Source: Malania oleifera (taxonomy: Eukaryota; Streptophyta; Magnoliopsida; Santalales; Ximeniaceae). Taken from it: a DNA stretch of 64,000 nucleotides. The stretch lies in the NCBI RefSeq assembly GCF_029873635.1, contig NC_080423.1, positions 94,358,191 to 94,422,190 of the forward strand, written 5' to 3'. The notes below the pieces were generated by a model, which saw only the letters and a program-made list of their open reading frames with translations, was not told where the DNA came from and searched no databases. The translations under genes were made by a program, and so were the position numbers. Shown one piece after another: positions 22,897 through 33,575 of this stretch; within the stretch, counting starts at the first letter, position 1, and every line of letters starts with the position of its first letter.

Positions 22897-24204
22897 CTAG
22901 GAACTAAGGAAATATGTCAAGAATGTATTCTCGATTTGAATTTGCTTTTCCTTGAGTTCTACAAGATTTGCTTCGCTGATTATCCATCTCATTTCCTTTT
23001 CAAGTCCTCTCTCGCTGCTTGGTAAGCAGTTAAGCCACGTATGCCACACAAATTTGCAAAATAAACAAGCATGGCATATATGTGAAGGATTGTGCTTGTT
23101 TATTCCATCTTTTTTTGGTGAGACTGGATTATTCGTTCTATGTGAGCAACCCGAACCCCTTTTAAAATGAGTTTTCTTTTTAGATCTAAAGGGTTTATCA
23201 TGATTATTCGTATTAATCTCAGGAGCAACTTTCGAATAATCATTTGTTTCTTCATCTAAGCATGCAATATTCAGTATCTTCTCAACCTTTTTCTTTTCAA
23301 GAATAGCATGAAAAATTTTTAGCCCTTTTAATTGATTTGCTATTCTTTTGTTCTCATTCTTTAGGCGTATTTCATGCTTAGAAGTTCCAACTATAAACTT
23401 GTGCATTTTCAATAAGGTCTTTTCTAGTTCTTCATGTGATAGCATGCTTTTAATATTCAAATCAATACATGATTCATCAAGAGAATTACAACGGTCTTCA
23501 TATGAATCACTATATGCATGCTCAATAGGACTATCATGAGGCACAAGAGATGATTCATTCCTTAGTAGACTACAACATTCAATATATGAATCATCACAAA
23601 CATCACTATCAAAATTATCATGATTTTCAACAGATGGTCCAGCATTTGATATGTCACAAAAACAACCATATGATTCATCGCAGGATTTTTCATAGTAAAT
23701 ATCGCATGAACCATTCACAGCATTATCAACAGATGATTCAGTATATGACCCAATACAGCATTCATTACATAAATCATCAGGAGGGCTAGAGTAAGAATCA
23801 TATACCTCATCTTTGATGTCTAGCTCTTGAATTACCTCCTCTTGATAATTTAAGCTTGGAGCATCTGGAGGAGTTACTATTTCTAATTCCTGGGATTTTC
23901 CATATTTCTTTTCCAATTTGTCCCAGATTTCCTGTGCACTTTGATATGCCACAAACTCAACAAAGATATCAGAATCTAAAGCAAGATGCAACATGTTCAT
24001 GGCATTAGAGCTGATCATATTAAAATCATTTTCATGTATTTGTGCAAATCTTCCTTTGACAGTCACAAGCCAGACCCTCCAGTCTATAGATTTCAAAAAT
24101 ACGGTCATTTTAACTTTCCACACGGTGTAGTCGACACCATAAAATACTGGAGGACTGGAAAGTGACTGTCCCTCAACGAATGGGGATACACCAATGTGAG
24201 CCAT
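22897..24204 (-). CDS. Gag-like protein with zinc knuckle
   Basis: An open frame of 435 residues starting just downstream of the primer-binding site. Residues 15-100 show the copia Gag fold region (PPVFYGVDYTVWKVKMTVFL and VAYQSAQEIWDKLEKKYG). Then come an acidic region of about 130 residues rich in Asp, Ser and Cys, a Lys/Glu-rich stretch likely to form a coiled coil, and basic KKKTHFKRGS. A perfect C-x2-C-x4-H-x4-C knuckle (CLFCKFVWHTWLNC) is at residues 380-393. The protein would form retrotransposon particles and bind RNA. No protease or pol follows in any frame before the second ORF. The start is the first Met after the leader. Confidence 0.85.
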   Translation of the reverse strand: MAHIGVSPFVEGQSLSSPPVFYGVDYTVWKVKMTVFLKSIDWRVWLVTVKGRFAQIHENDFNMISSNAMNMLHLALDSDIFVEFVAYQSAQEIWDKLEKKYGKSQELEIVTPPDAPSLNYQEEVIQELDIKDEVYDSYSSPPDDLCNECCIGSYTESSVDNAVNGSCDIYYEKSCDESYGCFCDISNAGPSVENHDNFDSDVCDDSYIECCSLLRNESSLVPHDSPIEHAYSDSYEDRCNSLDESCIDLNIKSMLSHEELEKTLLKMHKFIVGTSKHEIRLKNENKRIANQLKGLKIFHAILEKKKVEKILNIACLDEETNDYSKVAPEINTNNHDKPFRSKKKTHFKRGSGCSHRTNNPVSPKKDGINKHNPSHICHACLFCKFVWHTWLNCLPSSERGLEKEMRWIISEANLVELKEKQIQIENTFLTYFLSS

Positions 24205-24244
24205 TGCGATCTTTTTACAAAAACGTTTAAGTCAAGTGCAACGA

Positions 24245-24257
24245 GGCTCTGATACCA
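24245..24257 (-). other. Primer-binding site of the Sirevirus-like element
   Basis: Minus strand TGGTATCAGAGCC, complementary to the 3' end of initiator tRNA-Met, two bases after the 5' LTR end (CTAACA then AT). It fixes the element's orientation. Confidence 0.9.
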
Positions 24258-24259
24258 AT

Positions 24260-26576
24260 TGTTAGAATTGGTGTATTCCCAAGAGGGGGGGTGAATTGGA
24301 ATTTTAAAATTTATCACCTAGGTTGAACTGGATAAATAGCAATATATACACAACCTAGGGTATGCCTATTCAATTTCCAAATGCGTAGAAAAATATAATG
24401 TGAAAATTAAGTCATACGCATCATTCACCCATAACATACATGTGCGGTAAATATAAAGTGCGGAAATAAAAATGAACACACGATATGTTATCGGGGTTCG
24501 GCCAACCGTGCCTACGTCCCCGCCTCAAGCTCGCAAGCTAGAGGATTCCACTAATAGCTCACTTAAGGGTGGAGCGGCACCGTTTACAACCAAGTCAAAT
24601 TAACACAGGGTTGACCTCAACCTTAACCAGGTCAAATTAACACAGGGCTGACCTCAACCTTAACCAGGTCAAATTAACACAGGGCTGACCTCAACCTTAA
24701 CCAGGTCAATTAGCGGGGCTGACCTCAACCTACACGCCTTAACAGGACGACGCACCTAATTTTCCTAACCGGGTCTAAGCCAATCCAGGACTATTCCAGG
24801 GCTAGTCTCCCTCTTCAGGCCCGTGCCTGGAAATACAATCAAAGTGTATTACAATGAACTGGTACAGTGATTGTGCTTTTAAGTAAAGCAGATATGTACC
24901 CAAATTCGCACAATAATATACACCACAAATATGAAATAATTTGTAAGCTCAATGTGGTCAATATGGTTCAACTCTCAAAGTATATTCTATCAGTGTAATG
25001 TGTGCGTGAGAGTGTCGAACTAACAGTCTTTGTATCACAAGATATGTTCAATAAATAGGTTCACACAAAGATGTCAAGTCTTGTATATTTCGATCATTTA
25101 GATATTTCAAGCATGTAAGTATTAAACGATGTATATGCTTGATTTGCAAAAGACGTGTAATCTTTGTATTCAGCAAATGATATATGAGTGAAAGAATGTT
25201 GCAACAAAGATCACAATCACACAAGCAAATATCTCTTCAAAGTATTTTGCAACATAAAAGTACAATAGATATTTGAAAGTGTTTTGAAAAGTTTTTGCAG
25301 ACAAAAGCAAATACACTCTTCTCAAGATCTTGCAATGAAGGTGCAAGCTTAGAAGATCTAACAAGGTCTTCTTAGGAAATGCTTTATTAGCAAAAGCCTC
25401 CTAAGAATCCTAAGGTTTGGCTCCCAAGAAAATCAAACGAGTAACACAAGGAGAGCAAACCTATTAAGCAAAACACTCAATCAACTTACAAAATATGTAG
25501 GGAATGCTAGAAGGCAAGTATGAGTGGTTTGAGTAATAAAATGAGTATTATAGGGTTTTGGTTTTTCAAAGAATTTTTCCCTAATCAAGGTGGCTAATCA
25601 CTTTAATCTTTTGCAAATGAAGACATATATATAGGCAAGGGAGAAAATATGACCGTTGGGGACCTATAGGGTATTATTAGAAAAGTTTAATGGAGTTTAA
25701 TGCATTTTAACCCTGTTTAGAAAAATATTAACCACGGTAAAAATGGGAACAACCCGAGAGGTCCGGTCGACCAAAAGTGGTTCGGTCGACCAGGACTCAA
25801 GTAGCTCGGTCGACCGGGAGCATTTTGAACTGAGTGGTCGGTCGACCGGAAAAAGGCGATTTTCAAAAATACCGCGGTTCGGTCGACCGAGGCCTTTTTG
25901 AACTGCTCGGCTCGGTCGACCGGGTTGTTGGGAATTTTCCCAAGACCCTTCGGTCGACCAAGTAGTTGGAGTACAATTTTGGTCGGTCGACAGGGAGGTC
26001 AAAATGTTGACTCTCAGGGTGTTCGGTCGACCGAGGTCAAATGACCTATAAGGGGTCGGTCGACCGGGACCGGGTCAAATAGTTGACCCGGACCGGTTTC
26101 GGTCGACCGGGCCAATTTGAACTGAGTTGGCCGGTCGACCGAAGGTGCACCAAGTGTGCATTTCGGTCCCTTCTTGCAACAAAAAAACCTTATTCAAGTG
26201 CCTATTACATACAAGTGCAAATGTGAGTGTCCTAAGGTCACTTGGGGTCCAATTTTGAAGACACCGAAGAAGTCCGGTGTCGGTCGACCGAAGGTACACC
26301 CTAAGGTCTTTCTATGGTTCGGTTTGAGCTTACAAAGTAAATCATTCATGTGATGTGTGTGAGCTTATTACAAACCGAAAAACCCTAATTACTATTATAG
26401 ACAATTTCACTGGAAAATATTATAATTAAGAGTTTATGAAATTGTCTTCAAGCCTTTCTTGCTTTGTGCACATCTTGATCTTATCATTCTTGATTCCTGC
26501 ACAAAAACTCAACTACTCATTAGATACAATGAGTATTTGTCATAATCAAAACCGGGCGTGACCAATAAGGTCAACA
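24260..26576 (-). repeat. 5' LTR of the Sirevirus-like element
   Basis: 2317 bp, same length as the other LTR, with about 10 substitutions seen by eye. It has the palindrome array (25764-26290), a 37-bp tandem repeat (24588-24739) and a TATA box (about 25620-25631). Confidence 0.95.
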
Positions 26577-26581
26577 ATAGA

Positions 26582-28437
26582 TATTTACATTATCAAAATG
26601 ACTTAATTGAGATACCTTTGGCTGTCGCACCAACTAAATTATTATAACATTGTGGACGTAGAAAAAGTTAATCTTTTACCAATATTTATTATTTATTAGA
26701 GTCACATGAAAGAAAATGAAAAAAAATAAGAATTGTTGTTATTTTTAGACTTCTTACATGAGGAGTGACAGCGGTAGCCACCTAAAAAGGATAAATTAGT
26801 AGGTAGACTTCTACCTCATAAGCTACATGGGTTAAACCAATTAGAATTAGACAACACATACATAGAAGTACTACATAAGCTGTTTTTTACACTTAATTGT
26901 TAATTTTTTGAAAACCATTCTTACAATTTTTCAAATCGAAAAAGAAATTTATTCTTTTGACATGCATATATGCAAATAAAAGGGCTATATATTTCAAGAT
27001 TATCATACATTATGTTGAAATATAAAAGGATTGGTTACATTAAATAAGACAATTCGCTTAAATGAAGTTACTTAAATTTTAAAAATCAATACGGCACCAC
27101 GAGCTCATAATATCAAACACTAAAAATTACATAGAGAAAAAAATATTTCACCAAATTAATCAATGAAAACACGGGATGTGTTCATAACAACCCTTATTTA
27201 TCTCGAGTAATTAATTACTTTTAAAATGTTTGTCCTTAATATCTTAATTAGCTAGTAAGTAAATAAACATGATAAATACAAATACATATTTGAAACAATC
27301 GAATTTTTGAAGGAAGCTAAACAAAATAAAATAAAGTAGAGAGAGATTGTGAGTAATAAGATAGGAGGAATTTGATAATACAAACTATATAAATGACAAA
27401 AGGTATGTGGTTAACTAGTTCCCTTTGTGAGATAATTATTTAGATGTATCATTGTAGTGTCATCTTCATCAAGCTTTTCGCATCACTTCTCTATATTGAC
27501 TTATCAAAATTTTTAAATTATATTGTATTTGATGACACAAATTTGAAACTTTATATATAAATTTGTTAAAATTTAGATAAAATTCAACATAACCTAAACT
27601 TGAATCATAACTGATGTGTGGATTCTCACTCCTCCCATATTTTGTTTAAGAAAAAATAGAAAAATGAATCTCATTTTCTTTCTTATGTATAAAAAATAAC
27701 TTTCTAAATTAGTGACAAGATGAGTTCATTGGAGATAAATGATATATTAAAAATAATTTTTTATTAATGTTTGGCAGCAATGTGAATATGATAGTGGCAT
27801 GCATATAAGTTGAAGGAATTATAAGTTAATTATTTAGTATACACTCAATGGCACATGATGTTTTGGAGCTTTTGAATCTATATTTGAGATATGTATATAC
27901 ATACATATATATATATAATTAATTTTATTATATAATATAAATATAAAATGTTAATTAATTTTTATGAAATATTAAATAAATATTTGTGACACACGCATTA
28001 ATTGAAGGCTTGCTTACAAAAAAGTTTCAAAGATATTATATGTTATATCTAAAAGTATTTTTTTTCTAAGCGCGAATTTAAATGCCTCTTGCATGGCTGA
28101 TGCAGTGATATGAATTGCATGCTGGTAGATATCATAGGTTCTCACATGCTTAAACTATATTATTATATTATCTGTAAACGTTTAAGGGTCATTATAAAAA
28201 TGGGTAAATATTCAAATTACACTTGACATGCTGCCGAAATTTCGATACGACTTTTCGTAGAGAAGTCAGAATTGCATGCAAGAATATTTTCAAAGTGACA
28301 AGTGAAACATTTAGAGAATATTGCATGCACATGAACGTATTGAAAATAATTTTTGTTCACTATTCACTTAGCATATGACTTATACATAAAATTATTGTTT
28401 TGTGTAGGTCTTTTATATTTCCCGGGCGTCAATCTAG
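26582..28437 (+). other. AT-rich MULE interior before MURA
   Basis: Continues the MULE after the Sirevirus-like insertion (ATAGA TSD). No protein-coding signal; mostly AT-rich. If the proposed leader intron is right, most of this is intron, and the acceptor would be at about 28407. Confidence 0.5.
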
Positions 28438-30630
28438 ATGGCAGGAAGTTCAAGCAGTATTCCGGTTCCGGTATTGTTGTACATGGGGGGTAACATTATA
28501 ACCGGACAAACCGGTGTTAGTTATAGTATTCCGCCAATTCAACCTATTAGAATTGGTCATAGGTGTAAATTAACTAAATTGCATGCGAAGATATACAAGT
28601 ATTTGCATATTGATCCAAATCAATATGCATTGCGGCTAACTGCAAGATACTCGGTAAGGGGCATCATGATACAATCTTCTATGAGGTTATTCCCGTAACT
28701 AGTGATTACGGTTTGCGCATGTTGTTGGATGCACACTACGTAGGGACGACATATTTGACTGTGCAACTGTATGTCGAACTCATTCCTCAGATGGGTGTCG
28801 CCGCAGATGGGTAGTCGGGAACGTCTATTGAGCACGTGGTTGAAGCGGAGGAAGAAGATGCAGATGTTCATGGGATGCCTGTTGTGGATATGAACGAATG
28901 TCCACGATCGTCATTTGAGGCGCAGACGTACGAAGGAACTACTATTCATACGAATTATCATGGTGTTTGCGAAGATGTTTCAACAGAACAACCAGGATCG
29001 TTGTCCGCAATAGCAAACAACGCGCTGGACGTGGGGAGGAACATCACGAACGATGTTCATTTACAAGATGACACGTATAAGGAGGAAATTGGTGAAGGGA
29101 CGACGAGTTCCCCGAGGATGTCGACCCACCCCCCCCGGTCAATCGAACGATGCCACGTATACGGCAGATTTCATGGACGAACCTCCTATGTATGGTGTAA
29201 TTGACGTAGATGCTGCAGATTTGTCCCATGGTGACGAGCTTCCTATACGGGTAACTCGTTGGAATGAATCATCTGAACTGAGTAAAGGGATGCTATTCGA
29301 GTCGAAAGATCAATTTATAGCTACTGTACGAATATACCACGCTCAAACGCACCATGACTTCCACATCCTGCAGTCGACCCCACTATTATGGGTTGTTAGG
29401 TGTAAGAACTCTGAATGCAGTTGGAGACTGCGTGCGATGTATCGTCAGAAACATCGATTCTTCGAAATCACTCAATATGGTGGTCCGCACACATGCTTGA
29501 ATGAACTCCTCTCGCAAGACCACAGCCAAATCACGTCATCCCTTATTGCTAGGGAGATTGTGAATATGATAAGGGGTGATGCGTCGACCTCAATCGCTAC
29601 ATTGAAAGAATTCATAGATCGTCGTTTCGGCTATTCCATCTCATATAAGAAAATTTGGTTAGGAAAACAGAAGGCAATTGCCCAAGTATTCGGCGATTGG
29701 GAGAAGTCTTATCAGACATTACCTAGGTGGATGGAAGCAATGTGCACTTATAATCCTGGTACTGTCGTCAAGTGAAGGTGGAACCCTATACCAGGCAGCG
29801 ATCAGACCGTAACATTTGTATCAGTCTTTTGGGCGTTCGCAGCATCTATTCAGGGTTTTCCCCACTGTCCTCCTGTGATATGTATAGATGGGACACACTT
29901 GTACGGTAAGTACAAAGGAAAACTCCTTATTGCGATGTGCCCGGATGCAAATAGGCAAATATTTCCCCTTGCATTCGCTATTGTGCAAGAGGAAAGTTTG
30001 GACAATCTCGATTGGGATGACATTTGCCTTATATCAGATAGGCATCCAGGGATCATCGCTGCAGTGTCTCACAATCTCGATTGGCAGCCACCGCATGTGC
30101 ACCACCGATTCTGCCTTCGACACGTTGTAAGCAACTTCAGCACGAAAGTGCACAGTGTCAATCTGAAGCGAATCTGAGTGCGCGAGAAGGGAGCATCATG
30201 TCAGAAAGTTTAACATGTGGATGAAGAAGATCTTCGATGAGGGTGGGGAACCTACAAAGACGTTTTTTGATCAAATCGCTCCCCATATGTGGACTCAGTG
30301 CCACGACGGTGGCAGAAGGTATGGGAACATGACGACAAACCTCGTCGAATGTTTCAACGCCGTCCTTAAGGGCGCTCGTAGCCTTCCAATCACTGCCCTT
30401 GTGCAACTGATATTTTATCGCGTTGCACATTATTTCAACAGCCAAAGGGAGGCTACTCGTAATGCAATATCAGGAGGAAATGCATTAACTCCTCATATAT
30501 TGCTTGCGATGGAAAGAAGGAAGTTGAAGGCGACCGGACATCGCGTGACGACGTTCAACTAGTCTAGAGGTACTTTCAGCATCACAACTGCGCAGATGCA
30601 GATTTTCAGACGATAGCATGCCACGCACGA
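28438..30630 (+). pseudogene. MURA-type transposase of the MULE, broken
   Basis: It starts with ATG and MAGSSSSIPVPVLLYMGGNI, a MULE N-terminal region, with a frame change near 28655 and a TAG at 28812. The frame 29053-29775 carries the FLYWCH/MuDR-like zinc region (VVRCKNSECSWRLRAMYRQK ... GGPHTCLN). The transposase core follows: PPVICIDGTHLYGKYKGKLL (first Asp), DDICLISDRHPGI (second Asp), the C-x2-H motif FCLRHVVSNF, and TTNLVECFNAVLKGARS with a candidate third acidic residue. About 15 residues seem missing between EESLDNL and DDICL. A TGA at 29773 stands for an expected Trp, and a frameshift lies near 30177. A frameshift near 29130 falls in a C8 run. The SWIM zinc finger expected at the C-terminus is absent; PMD sequence takes over. 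Confidence 0.88.
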
Positions 30631-31704
30631 GCCCACTTGTTGCGTTTGATTTGTGGGGTGATCTTCTCTGATGTTCCCGGCAGTTATGCGCATCTGATGT
30701 TCCTTCCACTCCTTGAGGACTTCGGAGCTTGTCACTCGTACAGTTGGGGGTCCGCCACTTTGGCGTGGTTGTACAGGGAGATGTGTCGCGCTGCGCACCA
30801 CTCAAAGACACAGATTGCGGGCCCCCTTTGCTTACTCCAGGTTTGGGCTTGGGAGAGATTTCCTTCTTTAGCGCCTACACGATGAGGTTTCTTGCAGATT
30901 AAGAGGGGTCAGGACGGTCGTCCAGTTAATCCTCTCCCACTAGCATACCGGTTAGTACAAATTTTATCTATCCCTTCTCATTCACTCAATAACTATTACA
31001 AATACTAATTCGTAATACGTAGTAGTCTTGCATTTGGGAACTTACGTTTCATCTTATACAGATGGAGGGATGACTTGAGGGCATCGATGGTTGCGCTTCA
31101 CACATTGCCCTAGTACAGGTTCGAGTTGGACATGTACTGGGAGCATGAGGTATAAATCAATTAAAGTATAGCACACGATATTCTTTCTTTCTTTTAATTG
31201 TGTATAGTCCGCTTATCTTTTTGTTTTGTCTAACTACAGTTTTTATGGATGCCCTACACAGAAGATATTTTAGCCGACATGCCGCCTGCCTATGCAGACG
31301 AGAGGGACCTGTGGGTAGCTCGAGTGCCACTCATATGCTTTCATATTATTGAGTAGTATCTCCCCGATCGAGTCATGCGACAGTTCGGGTTTCAACAGGT
31401 CATTCCCGCCCCATTTATGACTTCGGGGGTAGATATTGTTGGGGACGATCTCCACAGCATGGATGGGCGTGGTCGAGGGGTCACAGACTGGTCGAGTACG
31501 CACGCGATATTCGTCACTGCATGGGAGCATCGGCACGACTACATCGTACGAGGAGTGGCGGAGCACAGTCCGATGCGTCTAGATGACCCATACTTCACTT
31601 GGTATAGGTCTATCACACGCCGCTTCGTCGACAGGACCGTAGCTGTATATTTGAGCCTCGTAAGAAGACTAATGCCACAACTCATTTTATGATATATATC
31701 TATA

Positions 31705-31741
<37 letters not shown>

Positions 31742-32391
31742 GTTCCGATTTGAATACGTTAATAATATATGTTCATATCCTGCAAGCTGACATAGTCATT
31801 GAGGCAGACCAGATCTCATCGGATCCTGCGATCCACCGATTGATGAGTGCTGCACTGGACCTCGTCCACAAGGACGGTCGACGGATCCCAGAACGAGGAG
31901 GACAACCTGATGTACCAGCACGAGGAGGTCGACCAGCTCCAGTACGAGGAGGACGACATGCCTCCTCTAGTCGTCAAAGGACTCCCATGTCCTCCCCACC
32001 AGTCGTACAGGCCGAGTACTTATTCGGCCCGTCAGCACCTTATGCGCCTTCCACTGCAGCTGATATTGCTGGACCGTCAAGCAGACCGATTGATGACCCA
32101 TCCGAGTCTGCTGCTACCCCATCGATGTCATTTTTATTGGACGATCTTTTCGATGGGGTGGAGGTCGATGCACCCCCTATGCCGCCTCGTTCTCGTCCCG
32201 AGACATCGTATCATTTCTCACCGTGTGCGCTCCGCATGGCTGATGATGATTTTGCAGCACCTCTTGGGGGAGAGGATCCACATCCAGCACGACGGGCCAG
32301 GACACCTGATGATGCTGACCAGCAGGGAGAGGGTAGAAGCAGACGGCAGCCACCACGACCCCGGAGACGACCTCACTGCGGCACGGAGTAG
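30631..32391 (+). pseudogene. Plant mobile domain (PMD) part, with three introns
   Basis: Directly after MURA the reading becomes PMD (the domain of MAIN/MAIL1-type and PP7-long-form-like proteins): DVPGSYAHLMFLPLLEDFGA, SYSWGSATLAWLYREMC, QIAGPLCLLQVWAWERFPSL. Three GT-AG gaps restore the reading: 30951-31061, 31150-31239 and 31660-31786. The exons between give ASMVALHTLP, then FLWMPYTEDI and VMRQFGFQQVIPAPFM, DYIVRGVAEHSPM. The last exon encodes an Arg/Pro-rich tail to a stop at 32391. In-frame stops at 30883 (TGA), 31111 (TAG) and 31354 (TAG) fit CGA, CAG and TGG codons altered by transitions, so the gene is dead here. Whether MURA and PMD were one transcript is inferred. Confidence 0.8.
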
Positions 32392-33575
32392 TTTAGCATT
32401 ATTTTCATTGCATTTTAGTTGTATGTATATCAATGATTGTTTTTATTTCATTTATATATAATTGATTATATTTTTTATTCTTTTGTATATATCATTTAAT
32501 ATTTCGTATCTCTAAAGAATTCAATACTGCAAAATATAAAAAATGACACATAATTCGTATTGCTAAAATTTGCATGTCTAGTTAAGTTAATTCCTTAAAT
32601 TGAATTGTCTTTTACTGCAAAATTCGTATCGCTAAAATTTTTATGGTATTTGGTTAATGGATTTTACTTTTTGCGGTGTATTTAGTGTCGTTAGCAGTCA
32701 AAGTAAGATTACTTGTGTGTGTATTAAAAACAATTTTATACCTTATCTCAAAATAATAAATTAAATAAGACTAATCTACCTACCCATATGATAGTATCCT
32801 AATTTCATATAATTTTAATCATTTCTTAGTTAAAATTAACAATGTGTTTTATTAAAATTTAATTATAATTATATTTAATTATAATTTAAAATATAAAATT
32901 TAAGTTTATAAATTTTATAAAAATTAAATTTAAAATATAACAATTGTTTAATTGTTAAAATATAACTTTCCCTTATAAATTTAAAATTTAATTAAATTTA
33001 ATTTTTTTAAAGTTATAATTTAAATTTAATTATAATTTTCCCTTTCTACAAATTTAAATTTAAATTTAAATAATAAATTTAAATTTGTCTTGCAAAATGT
33101 TTAATTGTTAATTTTAAATATTACATCCAATAAACATTTTGTAGCATTATAATTACTAGGCATTTTTATAACTTATTGAGAAATTTATTTTTTTTCAATT
33201 ATTTTTTTATAAAATTTTGAAATAATACAACTTATTTTGTCATACTTATATAATTAGTTGGCCCAAAGCATCAAAACAGTCAATTCGAAAAAAATTTTCG
33301 GTCTCTAATCTACTTATTTGACTTTAATCATTATATTAATCATATATATTTTTTTATTTACTAAATTAATGTCATTTTAAAATATCATTTTATTAAAGAC
33401 AAATTTTGTTATTCCACATGCATTTAATTTAATAGTTAACTACCAAATTATTCATTTCGTCAATAAAATTAAATTATAAGAAATTTTTTTGTATTTTTTT
33501 ATAATTTCAGGGGTTAGAATCATATTTTGAAATTTTTTTTTGAATTTTAACCAAATTTTTATGTCTAAATACTTA
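32392..33575 (+). other. AT-rich MULE 3' region, no gene
   Basis: Very AT-rich with short ATTTAAATTT repeats around 32850-33070. It ends at the ACTTA target site of the solo LTR. I see no ORF of interest. Confidence 0.5.

Larger units (their letters stand above)
16951..26576 (-). mobile_element. Young non-autonomous Sirevirus-like LTR retrotransposon
   Basis: Two 2317-bp LTRs (16951-19267 and 24260-26576) are flanked by ATAGA (16946-16950 and 26577-26581). On the minus strand the 5' LTR is followed by the primer-binding site TGGTATCAGAGCC (24245-24257); the polypurine tract AAAAAGGGGGAGAT (19268-19281) precedes the 3' LTR. The interior (about 5 kb) encodes a Gag with a zinc knuckle and a second ORF, but no protease, integrase or RT, so the element needs a helper. 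Sirevirus-like traits are long LTRs, repeated AGGGGGAG motifs near the 3' end, and palindrome clusters in non-coding DNA. I see about 10 substitutions between the LTRs (about 0.4%), so the insertion is recent. Confidence 0.93.

Noticed and set aside
31847-32461. 204-codon frame overlapping the PMD tail
   Set aside because: It is a shifted frame of the Arg/Pro-rich last PMD exon; the composition and intron phase favour the frame ending at 32391.
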